64,000 nucleotides of DNA from contig NZ_CP119423.1 of the NCBI RefSeq assembly GCF_029223585.1, positions 1,984,001 through 2,048,000 of the forward strand, read 5' to 3'. The notes below the pieces were generated by a model, which saw nothing but the letters and a program-made list of their open reading frames with translations, was not told the origin of the DNA and made no database searches. The position numbers and the translations under genes are program-made. Positions within the stretch are counted from its first letter, which is position 1. Each line of letters starts with the position of its first letter. The stretch comes from Photobacterium sp. DA100 (GTDB taxonomy: Bacteria > Pseudomonadota > Gammaproteobacteria > Enterobacterales > Vibrionaceae). Of this stretch, positions 53,640-63,122 are shown in pieces.

Positions 53640-56018
53640 CTAGCGCACATCTACCGTACGACTGGCTTTGCGGTACTGTACTTTCCACCCCTGCCAATTC
53701 GGCAGCTCCCAACGTTTCGGATCAGCTTTACGGTTTCCGCTTTCATGAACCGCCAAAACCAGCTTACGGCCGATATGGTATTCAATTCGCATAGTGAGAT
53801 CAGTCAATATCACTTGGTAGGGATAAGCCTGATCAAAATCGGCTCTCTCCCATTCCGGGATCCCATCAAAGACAAAGTCATCACAGGTAAACAGCTCGAA
53901 GTCGTCGGCTGATTCAACCCCAAGCGCTGCTATCTGCTCACCAAGCCACTTCCGCACTGCAACTGGCTCTGGTAAACGGTTACAGACATCGGCTTGATAT
54001 TTGCCCAGAGCCAAATACAGGTTCCATTGATGAATATCCACTGAAATTTTCTCGCCCAAGCCAGGCAAGATTGAACCATCAAGGATCATCTCGACAAAGG
54101 TATCATGGGCAGAAGCACCTTCCGGGGCAACCCAATCAGTCTGGATCACCCGTCCGGCATAAACCCGTTGCTTTTCGACCAAACACCCCTCATCCGTCAC
54201 ACGCGTTTCGCCAAAAACATCTTCCCCCATCCCCAGCTGGTTCATGAGTTCCAAAGCAATCGGCGCCATGCAGGTGGCCAATACCAAATTCTGCTTCACC
54301 CCCTTACCGGGCAGCGCAAACTGATCAAACACAATCGCTGCTTCAGCGTTGTCAGGGAAGCGGCTATCACGGCCAGTGTTCACCTCGCTGTAGCCATTGC
54401 CCAATGCCTGGCGTCTTTTCTTGCGCCGGACAAATACCAACTCAGGTGCGACCTTCATCACCGCCATCAGCCATGCATCTCTCTTTACGGATGTGGCCAC
54501 CTCGAGGGCTGGTAACTCCAGTGCTTCACGCATTTGCTCTGATAGCATTCTCGCTTCCGCCAAGACATCCTTATCAAAGGATAACCACTCCGGCTCACTT
54601 CCGCGCAACAGCTTGATAAGTGCCATCGCATCGCAGTGCTTGGGTTCCCATTGGGCCAATTTTTCACGAGCTTCTTCACCAGACGGCATTTGCCAAATCC
54701 GCTGGTAGACACTTAGCGACGCAGCCAAGTCCACCATGGCTTCGCGGCTAGATCTATCGGGCATGGCGGTGATCAGGTGGGCAAACAGGGTATCAATGGG
54801 CAACGGATACAAGATTTGGCCGTGCTCAGTCGCCAGCCCGCCATCGTCAATGGCCTGCATCTGGAGAAGCTTTTCTCTGGCAAGCAGCAACGACTTTTCC
54901 GGAACGGCATCAACAAAGGAGAGCTTATCGAGCGGGTAACCACAGCAGGCTGCGGCCAGCATGGGCTCAACCAGCTCTTCACGGTGCATTTCGGGCGGCG
55001 TGATCAACTCCAGCGGTGCCGCCTTGCCAAATAACCTGACACAGGTACCGTCAGTCACACGCCCTGCTCGCCCTTTGCGCTGCTCTGCGCTGGCCTTGGA
55101 AATGGCATGTAGGCCTAGCACGGTGCGTCCGTTCCGTTGGTGAGTCCTGCGCTCGAGACCTGTATCAATGATTAAGGTCACGCCGGGGATCGTCAGAGAG
55201 GTTTCCGCCACATTGGTCGCCAGAATAATTCGTTGCTTATCACTTGAAGTCAAGGCGCGGTGTCGCTCATTATCGCTGACTGACGCATGCAGCGGAATGA
55301 TATCAAGTGTGCCCAAGTCGATTTGATCTCGAAACGCCTGTTTCAACGATGATAGGCATTGCGCTATCTCTTTGCGCCCCGGCAAGAACACCAAAATATC
55401 CTGATGCGCTTCATAGCGAGTGACGATTGCCTCTCTGACCTTGTTTTCAATATGGCGGATATCCGGCATATTGCGGCTGTCAGAGGCAATATGCTCTACA
55501 GCAACGTTGAAAGTGCGTCCCTTCGCCCCTAGGCACTCCCCCTGCAGGTACGTCGCCAACCGTTCACTGTCCAATGTGGCCGATGTCACGACCAATCTGT
55601 GGCTATCTTTATGCCTGAGCATAGCCAGCAGCAAGTCGGTATCCCATCGTCTCTCGTGAAATTCATCAATGATAACCGTGGTAAAACTGGCCAGACCGTC
55701 TTCACTTAGCCAACGCAGGGCCACACCGGGAGTGACAAAAACTACTTGCGTATCATCAGAGAACATATTCTCGAATCGGATGGCATATCCGACCGTCTGG
55801 CCGACGTCCTCACGCCTTTCACTGGCAACAAACTCAGCCAGCGAGCGGCAGGCAACCCGCCGAGGTTCAACCACCAAGACCCGACCTCGCTCTGCGGCCC
55901 AAACAGGTAACCGGGTTGATTTACCCGAACCGGTTTCGGCAGAAACGACAAGGTGTGACAGGCTGAGGCGCTCAAGAAAATCCGCTTTAAGCGAATCGAT
56001 AGGTAGAGAGATAGACAT
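53640..56018 (-). CDS. hrpB: ATP-dependent helicase HrpB
   Basis: A 792-residue DExH helicase. Walker A AETGSGKSTRLP, box II DEFH (the HrpB form, not DEAH), SATLD, and QRKGRAGR are present, followed by the HrpB C-terminal domain. E. coli HrpB has 809 residues. The cellular role is not well defined. Transcribed alone, with no partner in the operon. Confidence 0.93.
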   Translation of the reverse strand: MSISLPIDSLKADFLERLSLSHLVVSAETGSGKSTRLPVWAAERGRVLVVEPRRVACRSLAEFVASERREDVGQTVGYAIRFENMFSDDTQVVFVTPGVALRWLSEDGLASFTTVIIDEFHERRWDTDLLLAMLRHKDSHRLVVTSATLDSERLATYLQGECLGAKGRTFNVAVEHIASDSRNMPDIRHIENKVREAIVTRYEAHQDILVFLPGRKEIAQCLSSLKQAFRDQIDLGTLDIIPLHASVSDNERHRALTSSDKQRIILATNVAETSLTIPGVTLIIDTGLERRTHQRNGRTVLGLHAISKASAEQRKGRAGRVTDGTCVRLFGKAAPLELITPPEMHREELVEPMLAAACCGYPLDKLSFVDAVPEKSLLLAREKLLQMQAIDDGGLATEHGQILYPLPIDTLFAHLITAMPDRSSREAMVDLAASLSVYQRIWQMPSGEEAREKLAQWEPKHCDAMALIKLLRGSEPEWLSFDKDVLAEARMLSEQMREALELPALEVATSVKRDAWLMAVMKVAPELVFVRRKKRRQALGNGYSEVNTGRDSRFPDNAEAAIVFDQFALPGKGVKQNLVLATCMAPIALELMNQLGMGEDVFGETRVTDEGCLVEKQRVYAGRVIQTDWVAPEGASAHDTFVEMILDGSILPGLGEKISVDIHQWNLYLALGKYQADVCNRLPEPVAVRKWLGEQIAALGVESADDFELFTCDDFVFDGIPEWERADFDQAYPYQVILTDLTMRIEYHIGRKLVLAVHESGNRKADPKRWELPNWQGWKVQYRKASRTVDVR

Positions 56019-56142
56019 AGCAACGGTTTTGCATCAACAACATAACCGCTATTGTGGCAAGTTTTGGCAGGGATGTCATGGCTAACTTAGTGACAAGTTG
56101 CTTATGGTTGCGGCAAGCCCTGCCCTGGCAGTTCACAACTAA

Positions 56143-56562
56143 CTAGCTAAGCTTGTCTGCCAACTCCAGGCAGAGTTTTCGCAGCATCTCAACATCTTCT
56201 GGCTGCATGCTTGATTTCGCTTCCAATTGCGATTTCAGATCTTTCGCCTTATCACGCAACAGTAATCCCTTATCGGTAAGGGAAATGACTTTCTTTCTCT
56301 CATCTTGGGCAGACACCTTTCGAGTCAACAAGGCTTTCGCCTCTAGGCGCTTAACAATGGGCGTGAGTGTCCCCGAGTCCAATTGCGTACTGTTGGAGAC
56401 TTCTTTTAGGCTGACCCCATCGCTATACCAAAGCGACTGCATCACAATGTACTGCGGGTAGGTCAAATCAAATTCGTCAAGCAAAGGACGATAGGCCCTT
56501 ACCAGCGCATTCGACGCGGTATACAAGGCAAAACACACATTGTCAGAAAGCTTCTGGGCCAT
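56143..56562 (-). CDS. MarR/OhrR family organic-peroxide-type regulator
   Basis: A 139-residue winged-helix repressor. The N-terminal segment LSDNVCFALYTASNALVRAYRPLLDEFDLTYPQ matches OhrR, including the single reactive Cys10 that is oxidised by organic hydroperoxides. No Ohr peroxidase gene is adjacent; instead a CurA-type oxidoreductase diverges from it, so the target may be an electrophile or peroxide defence reductase. Palindromes TTGCGCGCAA lie in the shared region. Confidence 0.85.
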   Translation of the reverse strand: MAQKLSDNVCFALYTASNALVRAYRPLLDEFDLTYPQYIVMQSLWYSDGVSLKEVSNSTQLDSGTLTPIVKRLEAKALLTRKVSAQDERKKVISLTDKGLLLRDKAKDLKSQLEAKSSMQPEDVEMLRKLCLELADKLS

Positions 56563-56639
56563 ACTAAAATCCGAGTCTATTCATCTGCATTTATCATTTC
56601 AGTTGCGATAATAGCAGAATCAACGAAGAACAAAATACA

Positions 56640-56649
56640 TTGCGCGCAA
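56640..56649. promoter_or_regulatory. TTGCGCGCAA palindrome (candidate OhrR-like operator 1)
   Basis: Perfect ten-base palindrome between the divergent regulator and curA genes. Confidence 0.5.
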
Positions 56650-56711
56650 ATTATTTTTTCGCAAACCTATTGCAAGTTCAGAAATCTACCATTAAGTTAT
56701 TAGACAAATAG

Positions 56712-56723
56712 TTTGCGCGCTAA
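56712..56723. promoter_or_regulatory. TTTGCGCGCTAA motif (candidate operator 2)
   Basis: Shares TTGCGCGC with operator 1; centres are about 73 bases apart, about seven helical turns. Nearby GTTGCGATAA (56602) and TTATCGCAAT (56727) may be related half-sites. Confidence 0.45.
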
Positions 56724-56802
56724 CATTTATCGCAATAAGTATTTCGACAGTAATCATATTCCGGCAGTAAACAGTATCAAAACGAACTGATAAGGATTGA
56801 GA

Positions 56803-57798
56803 ATGAACAGCCAGCAGATCCACCTTGCCTCCCGTCCAGCAGGCACACCGACAGCAGACAACTTTACCCTACAAACAATCCATCTGCCTGAGCCTAAAGA
56901 TGGTGAAATCTTGGTGATGAATACCTGGATGTCGGTCGACCCTTACATGCGAGGCCGCATGATCGACCGCAAAAGCTACGTGCCGCCTTTCCAGATCGGC
57001 GAAGCTCTAGAAGGCGGAGCGATTGGTGAGGTTATCCAGTCTAACCACCCGGATTTTCCCGTTGGCAGCAAGGTTAGCAGCATGCTGGGCTGGCGTACCC
57101 ATTACATCAGCGACGGCACTGGCTTGACCCGGTTACCTGAAACCACCCTGCCAGATCAGAGCTTTCTCGGCATCATGGGGATGCCGGGTATGACGGCCTG
57201 GACCGGGTTGTTCCGTATTGCCGACTTGCAGCCGTCTGACACCGTATTTATCTCTGCAGCATCGGGGGCTGTGGGCAGCATCGCCTGCCAAATTGCCAAA
57301 ATGCATGGCTGTACCGTGATTGGCTCTGTTGGTTCACAGGAGAAAGCCGAGTATCTGCGTTCACTGGGCGTCGATGCGGTCATCAACTACAAAGAGGCAA
57401 CCAACCTGACTGAAGCCCTCGCTGAAGCCGCTCCTCAGGGGATTGATGTTTACTTTGAGAATGTCGGTGGCGAGCACCTAGAAGCAGCCCTTAACAATAT
57501 GAACGATTATGGCCGCATTGCTGTGTGTGGTCTGATTTCGCAATACAATGCTACCGAGCCACAGCCCGGACCGAGTAATCTGTCAATGCTGATCATCAAG
57601 AAGCTCAAGATGCAGGGCTTCATCGTGTTTGATCACTGGGCGCACTACGGCGAGTATGCCAACCAAATGGGCCAGTGGATCGCCGAAGGTAAAGTCAAAT
57701 GGGAAGAGACCGTGTTCGAGGGTATCGAACAGGCACCGCGTGCTTTTATCGGTCTGTTCGAAGGCAAAAACAAAGGCAAGATGCTCGTTAAGTTATAA
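56803..57798 (+). CDS. curA: NADPH-dependent curcumin/alkenal reductase family oxidoreductase
   Basis: A 331-residue medium-chain dehydrogenase/reductase of the zinc-free leukotriene B4 dehydrogenase/CurA group. The Rossmann motif SAASGAVGS lies near 150, with the GMPGMTAW and ENVGG segments characteristic of alkenal/one oxidoreductases. It reduces activated C=C bonds with NADPH. ATG 56803 is chosen with AAGGA six bases upstream. Divergent OhrR-like regulator suggests induction by reactive carbonyls or peroxides. Naming as curA is by family resemblance. Confidence 0.8.
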   Translation: MNSQQIHLASRPAGTPTADNFTLQTIHLPEPKDGEILVMNTWMSVDPYMRGRMIDRKSYVPPFQIGEALEGGAIGEVIQSNHPDFPVGSKVSSMLGWRTHYISDGTGLTRLPETTLPDQSFLGIMGMPGMTAWTGLFRIADLQPSDTVFISAASGAVGSIACQIAKMHGCTVIGSVGSQEKAEYLRSLGVDAVINYKEATNLTEALAEAAPQGIDVYFENVGGEHLEAALNNMNDYGRIAVCGLISQYNATEPQPGPSNLSMLIIKKLKMQGFIVFDHWAHYGEYANQMGQWIAEGKVKWEETVFEGIEQAPRAFIGLFEGKNKGKMLVKL

Positions 57799-57824
57799 TT
57801 CTTGTCGCTTTAAATAATTGGCTA

Positions 57825-57856
57825 AGCCACCAACCGTACCCGTATTGTTGGTGGCT
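57825..57856. terminator. Hairpin after curA
   Basis: AGCCACCAAC/GTTGGTGGCT, perfect ten-base stem with a 12-base loop. No T-run follows, so termination is uncertain. Confidence 0.5.
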
Positions 57857-58014
57857 AGCGGGCCAGTAAGAAGCAAATCCACACACAGTTGCTGGATAAA
57901 TACCCCACCTCACCCAAAACCCTCGCCTTCTAGTCACAATCTTTCATAAACCATTGACATTTGGCTGTAACTCCCTAGCCTTACATCATCGTTTCCAATG
58001 AGGCAATCGTCATC

Positions 58015-58911
58015 ATGACTCGCAAAGAGATTTTTAATCCAGAACTTTGGGAAGAAGTTCCAGGGTTCGATTTTGAAGATATCACTTATCACCGTGCAAA
58101 AGACCAAGGTACTGTCCGTGTTGCTTTCAACCGTCCAGACTGCCTAAACGCCTTCCGACCTAAAACCGTAGACGAGCTATACACGGCACTTGACCATGCT
58201 CGCCAATGGTCTGATGTAGGCTGTGTCTTCATCACCGGTAACGGTCCTTCTGAAAAAGGCCAATGGTCATTTTCTTCGGGCGGTGATCAGCGCATCCGCG
58301 GCAAAGACGGTTACAAATACGAAGGCGAAGAAGCCGGCAAGGCTGATGTAGCCCGCATGGGTCGCCTGCACATTCTTGAAGTCCAGCGCCTGATCCGCTT
58401 TATGCCAAAAGTGGTTATTGCTGTCGTGCCGGGCTGGGCCGTCGGTGGTGGCCATAGCCTGCATGTGGTTTGTGATCTGACCCTGGCGTCAAAAGAGCAT
58501 GCTATTTTCAAGCAAACTGACCCAGATGTTGCTTCATTCGACTCTGGCTACGGCTCTGCCTACCTGGCTAAAATGATCGGCCAGAAACGCGCCCGTGAAA
58601 TTTTCTTCTGTGGTTTTAACTACAGCGCTCAAGAAGCTTATGAAATGGGCATGGTGAACAAAGTCGTTGACCACTTCGAGCTGGAAGAAGAAGCTCTGCG
58701 CTGGGCGAAAGAGATCAACAGCAAGTCGCCTACCGCAATGCGCATGCTGAAATACGGCTTCAACCTGCCGGATGATGGTTTGGTCGGCCAACAGCTATTC
58801 GCTGGTGAAGCGACCCGCCTAGCATACGGCACCGATGAAGCACAGGAAGGCCGAGATGCATTCTTGGAAAAACGTGACCAAGACTTCAGCAAATTCCCTT
58901 GGCATTACTAA
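58015..58911 (+). CDS. menB: 1,4-dihydroxy-2-naphthoyl-CoA synthase, type II
   Basis: A 298-residue crotonase-fold enzyme that cyclises o-succinylbenzoyl-CoA in menaquinone synthesis. The family core SSGGDQRIRGKDGYKYEG, RLHILEVQRLIRFMPKVVIAVVPG and GGGHSLHVVCDL is closer to the actinobacterial MenB than to the E. coli protein. In the FKQTDPDVASFDSGYGS loop, Asp169 takes the place of the Gly of E. coli-type (bicarbonate-using) MenB, so it belongs to the bicarbonate-independent type. It stands alone, with no other men genes near, and is followed by a strong terminator. Confidence 0.9.
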   Translation: MTRKEIFNPELWEEVPGFDFEDITYHRAKDQGTVRVAFNRPDCLNAFRPKTVDELYTALDHARQWSDVGCVFITGNGPSEKGQWSFSSGGDQRIRGKDGYKYEGEEAGKADVARMGRLHILEVQRLIRFMPKVVIAVVPGWAVGGGHSLHVVCDLTLASKEHAIFKQTDPDVASFDSGYGSAYLAKMIGQKRAREIFFCGFNYSAQEAYEMGMVNKVVDHFELEEEALRWAKEINSKSPTAMRMLKYGFNLPDDGLVGQQLFAGEATRLAYGTDEAQEGRDAFLEKRDQDFSKFPWHY

Positions 58912-58944
58912 CCACATCGATTCTTAGCCGTTATCGTTTCTAAT

Positions 58945-58978
58945 AATAAAAAGCCCTGATTGTTCAGGGCTTTTTATT
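58945..58978. terminator. Bidirectional terminator between menB and batD
   Basis: Perfect 15-bp stem AATAAAAAGCCCTGA/TCAGGGCTTTTTATT with loop TTGT. Confidence 0.92.
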
Positions 58979-58984
58979 AACCAA

Positions 58985-60403
58985 TTACTTATCCCGGTTC
59001 AAATCCCAATTAAACATAAATTTAGATGGCTTTTTTTCAACACTGATAACAAGTGCATTCAGTAATTGCTGAGCCTCTTTTATTGAGACAACATACAATG
59101 CTTGATTATTAAAAGCCATTTCTAACAACCTTTCCCAAACTTGACGACTCTCGTTATCCAAAACATGACTCAGCGACGATCGTGAGCCCCCTAAACGTGA
59201 GGCTATTTCATATAACGTTTGCACCGCTTCTGGGTAAGCTGCACGGTCACACTGGTCTAAAAAGGTTTGCTTGAGCTCTTTACTTTCAGGCTTCCCTCTT
59301 TCACCCCGATAGCTACGTGCTCTACGTTGATTCGCGAAGAATAAGAATGAGAGAAAGCTTAAAATAAGCGTTCCAGCCGCAAGATACTCGCGATATTCAT
59401 TCAACCATTTGGTTTGATGATAGTGCGAATCAAACCACTGAATAATTTTTGCCTTTGCCTTATCGGCTACACTCACCTCCCCAACCTGAAAGTAGTGCGC
59501 TGACGTTTTGAGTGTTTCCACTTTCAGCGTATTGGAATTCCACCAGCTCAACGTCTGTTCGGGTACCTTAACTGTCCCTTCATGCTGAAAAACATAGGTG
59601 AATGATTGAGTAAGTACGGCTGTGTTCTCATGCGTGAGTGGGCTCAGAATGTCCTCTTTCTCTGCTGGCTTTCTGTATACTTCAACACCTTTCGGGTCCT
59701 CAATCTCAAACTGTGGCAATAACATACTGTGCGAGTTTTCTACTGATAATCGATAAGTCAGAGTGACAGCTTGACCAATTTCAAAACCGCCTTCTTCTAA
59801 CGGTTTCCCATCACCCTTTTCAATCATGAGAGAGAGTTCAGCCTCATCTGAGACAACCCCGTGTTGCATTAAAGATTCATACTGGCCAAAACTCTCGACA
59901 TAAAATTCTACGGGACGACTTTCAATTCTTCCCCTTATTATATCGCCGTTATGAACTTTCACTGATAGCGGCAAGGAAAAACTGGTTAAGCTGAACGCTC
60001 CTGCATGCATTGCGTACACCGATAGCGTTGAAGTTTGGGTGTACCATGTCTTGCCATCATGCTGATATTGAGAGCGGGTAACTATTGGCTCTTCATTGAC
60101 TACCACAGCCCCCGGAATATCCAAATAAGGCAACTTCATGTCTTCTATGATGGGAAATTGACTTTCAACCTTAACCTCAATCGGTATACGCTCCTTTGGT
60201 ACGACACTTTTATCTGTGCGAAGTAAGACATTTACTCGTACTTGCTCATCGGCAATTAAGTCAAACATTGTATACTGCGCTTGGTTAGCCAAACTTGGTG
60301 CACACCAAAAAGCGGAGAGCAGAAATATACCGTAGACTCTAAGCCAACAACTAAACCTAAAACGGTTCAACGCACAAAAAACATTCTGATTAAAGATGCT
60401 CAC
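58985..60403 (-). CDS. batD: BatD family protein (oxygen-tolerance cluster)
   Basis: A 472-residue membrane protein: signal/anchor to about residue 40, then a large periplasmic beta-rich region with repeated Ig-like segments, one TM near 345-362 and a cytoplasmic C-terminal part. This is the BatD layout. GTG 60403 is used, with AGGAG seven bases upstream, overlapping the previous gene by 14 bases. It is last in the Bat operon. The role (aerotolerance, envelope stress) is inferred from other bacteria. Confidence 0.82.
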   Translation of the reverse strand: MSIFNQNVFCALNRFRFSCWLRVYGIFLLSAFWCAPSLANQAQYTMFDLIADEQVRVNVLLRTDKSVVPKERIPIEVKVESQFPIIEDMKLPYLDIPGAVVVNEEPIVTRSQYQHDGKTWYTQTSTLSVYAMHAGAFSLTSFSLPLSVKVHNGDIIRGRIESRPVEFYVESFGQYESLMQHGVVSDEAELSLMIEKGDGKPLEEGGFEIGQAVTLTYRLSVENSHSMLLPQFEIEDPKGVEVYRKPAEKEDILSPLTHENTAVLTQSFTYVFQHEGTVKVPEQTLSWWNSNTLKVETLKTSAHYFQVGEVSVADKAKAKIIQWFDSHYHQTKWLNEYREYLAAGTLILSFLSFLFFANQRRARSYRGERGKPESKELKQTFLDQCDRAAYPEAVQTLYEIASRLGGSRSSLSHVLDNESRQVWERLLEMAFNNQALYVVSIKEAQQLLNALVISVEKKPSKFMFNWDLNRDK

Positions 60404-61079
60404 TCGCGTACTCCTGCTGAAACTTTTGCCTTAAGAATTTTGATGGGTTTTGGCGTACTTGTTTCAGCCATAACTGATCAGAAACAACGACGCTATTACT
60501 TTCCCCTTCCTGATCGTTGTCATTCACGATTTGGCGATCATCCAACACTTTTTCGTTGCCCTGTTTTTCAGGCGGCGAATTTTTTATTTTCTCTATGGCC
60601 ATCTGAATCACTGTAATATTGTTGGTCGCAATAGATTCAAACTCAGGTTTGTTCTTCATAAATTCATATATAGTCAATGCTTGATCAAACTGCATGGAGT
60701 GAGCATAAGCATTCGCAAGAGCAAACTGAGCCTTGTCATTATCTAATGCACCTAAAAGCTCGATTGCAGTTACAAAATCGCCAGATAAATAGGTGCTATA
60801 CGCTTTCCATTGAGGCTCCTCAAACAGCTGTGCCGCTTGTTTAAATTCACCCTGTTCAAAATAGAGAGCCGCCTGCTGATCTTTAGAAAACCACGCCTGA
60901 TAAAAAGTGGTTGACGACTGCCAATACCAAACAGGCAATGAAAGGACAAGCAAAGTCATCAGTTTAAGCCTATTTTTTATTAGCTTCATTAGTACTACAG
61001 AAAACGTCGAGGTCAAACTGCCCACTAGACCATAAGTGTGGTTCTCTGCATCAACGTAGGTTTGATTTCGCCTAATCAA
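60390..61079 (-). CDS. TPR-repeat membrane protein of the Bat operon
   Basis: A 229-residue protein: a membrane segment about residues 38-60, followed by two or three tetratricopeptide repeats (AALYFEQGEFKQAAQLFEEPQ, YLSGDFVTAIELLGAL, ANAYAHSMQFDQALTIYEFM) facing the periplasm, then an acidic tail. It probably scaffolds the VWA proteins encoded upstream. TTG 61079 is chosen because AAAGGA lies just after the batB stop; the frame is open to 61109, overlapping batB. Start is uncertain. Confidence 0.72.
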   Translation of the reverse strand: MIRRNQTYVDAENHTYGLVGSLTSTFSVVLMKLIKNRLKLMTLLVLSLPVWYWQSSTTFYQAWFSKDQQAALYFEQGEFKQAAQLFEEPQWKAYSTYLSGDFVTAIELLGALDNDKAQFALANAYAHSMQFDQALTIYEFMKNKPEFESIATNNITVIQMAIEKIKNSPPEKQGNEKVLDDRQIVNDNDQEGESNSVVVSDQLWLKQVRQNPSKFLRQKFQQEYASEHL

Positions 61080-61090
61080 AGTCACTTCCT

Positions 61091-62086
61091 TTACCATTGC
61101 AATGTCCAACCACGCCTAAACCACATCAACTGCACTGGCAACAACATAAAAAGCAATAAATAGCCAGCATCAAGCCAGGGTTGCTCAGTATCGTTGACGG
61201 CAAATAGATTATTTTTAATCAGACTTTGTACTTGCTCGACATCGGCACTATTACGCATGAACGTAACTAACTTGCCATGCCCTGCCTCGGCTAACATCGA
61301 TAGATTATTCAGTTGCGTCTGGCTCTCCTTCGGAACACTAGCAGATTGCTTTAAACCACCACTCTGGCCGCTCTCTCTCATCGCCCAGACCACAACTTGG
61401 TGATTGAGTTCTTTGAACTCGGATTTCATCTTTTCAATGGCTAACGTATTTGTTTTATCTGTCACTAGAAGTACCGTAGAGGGTGCTTTCGCTTGTTTCA
61501 GCATTTTCACAACCGGCGGGATTACCACTTCAGGATTGCTCTCTTTAATAGGAAGCAAGTTCTCATCTAATACATCCAAAAAGTAACGTATTAACTCGCT
61601 GTCTTTCGTCATAGGCATTGCAACATGCGCACTACCCCCAAAAACAACCAAGCCGGTTTTAGCGTCTCCTCGCAATTGAATTAATTGGGATATCTTTTGC
61701 TTCGCTCGCTCTAAACGTGTGGGCTCAATATCAGTGGCATTCATACTGGCTGACACATCCAAGGCAATGACCAGCCCTGCATTGTCCTCGTAAAATGGAG
61801 ACACTTGCTGCTGCCAAGACGGTCCTGCCATCACGAATGTCGCTAAGACTGAAAACAACACAAAGAGCCGATTAGGGGTAATCACGCCATGCCCACTTCG
61901 TTTTACGGTAAGATGTTCAATCACATTTTTAGACATAACCCGTTGCCATTGAGACATGACATCGTCTTGTTTTTTTAAGACGTAATACAGGCCTAGCATC
62001 GGTAAAAACGCTAACAACCACCATGGCCGCAAAAAGTGAAATTGAGATAGCTCTCCACCATCAAAGAAAATAAATAGATCACTCAC
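61091..62086 (-). CDS. batB: VWA-domain protein BatB
   Basis: A 331-residue membrane protein with two N-terminal and one C-terminal hydrophobic segment enclosing a von Willebrand A domain. The MIDAS is DVSASMN (Asp110, Ser112). GTG 62086 is chosen: AGGAG seven bases upstream and only one base from the batA stop. Partner of BatA in the same operon. A longer frame start at 62110 overlaps batA. Confidence 0.82.
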   Translation of the reverse strand: MSDLFIFFDGGELSQFHFLRPWWLLAFLPMLGLYYVLKKQDDVMSQWQRVMSKNVIEHLTVKRSGHGVITPNRLFVLFSVLATFVMAGPSWQQQVSPFYEDNAGLVIALDVSASMNATDIEPTRLERAKQKISQLIQLRGDAKTGLVVFGGSAHVAMPMTKDSELIRYFLDVLDENLLPIKESNPEVVIPPVVKMLKQAKAPSTVLLVTDKTNTLAIEKMKSEFKELNHQVVVWAMRESGQSGGLKQSASVPKESQTQLNNLSMLAEAGHGKLVTFMRNSADVEQVQSLIKNNLFAVNDTEQPWLDAGYLLLFMLLPVQLMWFRRGWTLQW

Positions 62087-62087
62087 T

Positions 62088-63122
62088 CTATCTCTCCTCT
62101 TTTTGTGCATGCTTCTGGATAGTGTGCATGTTCATTTGACGACGCTTACCCTTGGTAAGACGTACCAGCATAATGAGCATAAGCGCGACTAATTGTGTCA
62201 CGAGGCTAAAACCAAATATCCAGTGGTGCAGACTGTACTTAGGCCGATGGGTCAAAACTTCAAACTCCTTCTGTTCCAACTGCTCGATGGCTAAATAGGC
62301 TTGCTCCAGCTCAGAGCGATTCATGGCGTGATACATTTGGCCCCCTGTAATTGCTGCCACTTTCTCTAGTGTTGGCAGATCCATTTTGTAACGTCCCTCG
62401 GTACTTGGGTCTCCGATTGCGATCGCATAAATTTTCACACCATATTTGGCTGCAATTTCCGCAGCCTTTAAGGGGGGCATTTTAGAGCTGGTGTCGTCGC
62501 CATCCGTCAATAGAATCATTACACGCTGCTTGCTCTGCTCTTGCTCAAAAAGCGAGATTGATAACCCAATGGCATCACCAAATGCCGTTTGAAACCCCGC
62601 GTACCCCAACTGCACCTGAGTGAGCAAGGATTGCCAAGTCGCAATATCTTCGGTAAAAGGGGCCTGCACGTAAGGCGCATCGGCAAAGAGAATGAGGCCT
62701 AAACGATCGTGTTGACGACGAGCAGCAAACTCACCCAACACTTGTTTTGCAACCGTTAGTCGATCGTGTTTATGGCCCTGCTTATCGGTAAAGTCTCTCT
62801 CAGACATTGAACCAGAAAGGTCAAGCGCCACCATAATTTCTCTGGCTGATTTCTTTTGCTCGACGGGATCCCCGAGCCACATTGGTTTAGCAAGCGCTAC
62901 AACCAGAGCGAGATAGCTTACGATAACTAAGATCCACTGCACTTTACGACGTTGCAAAAGGCTTGCGGCTTCCGACGCTTCTTCACCGGAGATTGATAAC
63001 AGCCGTTCAAAAAACGGGACTTGCAAGGCACTTTTTTGCTCTTTGTAAGGAGAGACGAAACGATATACGAAGTAAGGCAACACAATCAACACAAACGCCC
63101 AAGGCGCATCAAACTCAATCAC
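62088..63122 (-). CDS. batA: VWA-domain protein BatA
   Basis: A 344-residue membrane protein with the same layout as BatB. MIDAS DLSGSMS (Asp101 to Ser105) and a second conserved TDGDDT segment at about 205. N-terminal TMs at about 8-22 and 62-80, C-terminal TM about 305-325. Overlaps the DUF4381 gene by eight bases, indicating coupling. Role in a chaperone-like MoxR/VWA envelope system is by analogy. Confidence 0.85.
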   Translation of the reverse strand: MIEFDAPWAFVLIVLPYFVYRFVSPYKEQKSALQVPFFERLLSISGEEASEAASLLQRRKVQWILVIVSYLALVVALAKPMWLGDPVEQKKSAREIMVALDLSGSMSERDFTDKQGHKHDRLTVAKQVLGEFAARRQHDRLGLILFADAPYVQAPFTEDIATWQSLLTQVQLGYAGFQTAFGDAIGLSISLFEQEQSKQRVMILLTDGDDTSSKMPPLKAAEIAAKYGVKIYAIAIGDPSTEGRYKMDLPTLEKVAAITGGQMYHAMNRSELEQAYLAIEQLEQKEFEVLTHRPKYSLHHWIFGFSLVTQLVALMLIMLVRLTKGKRRQMNMHTIQKHAQKEER

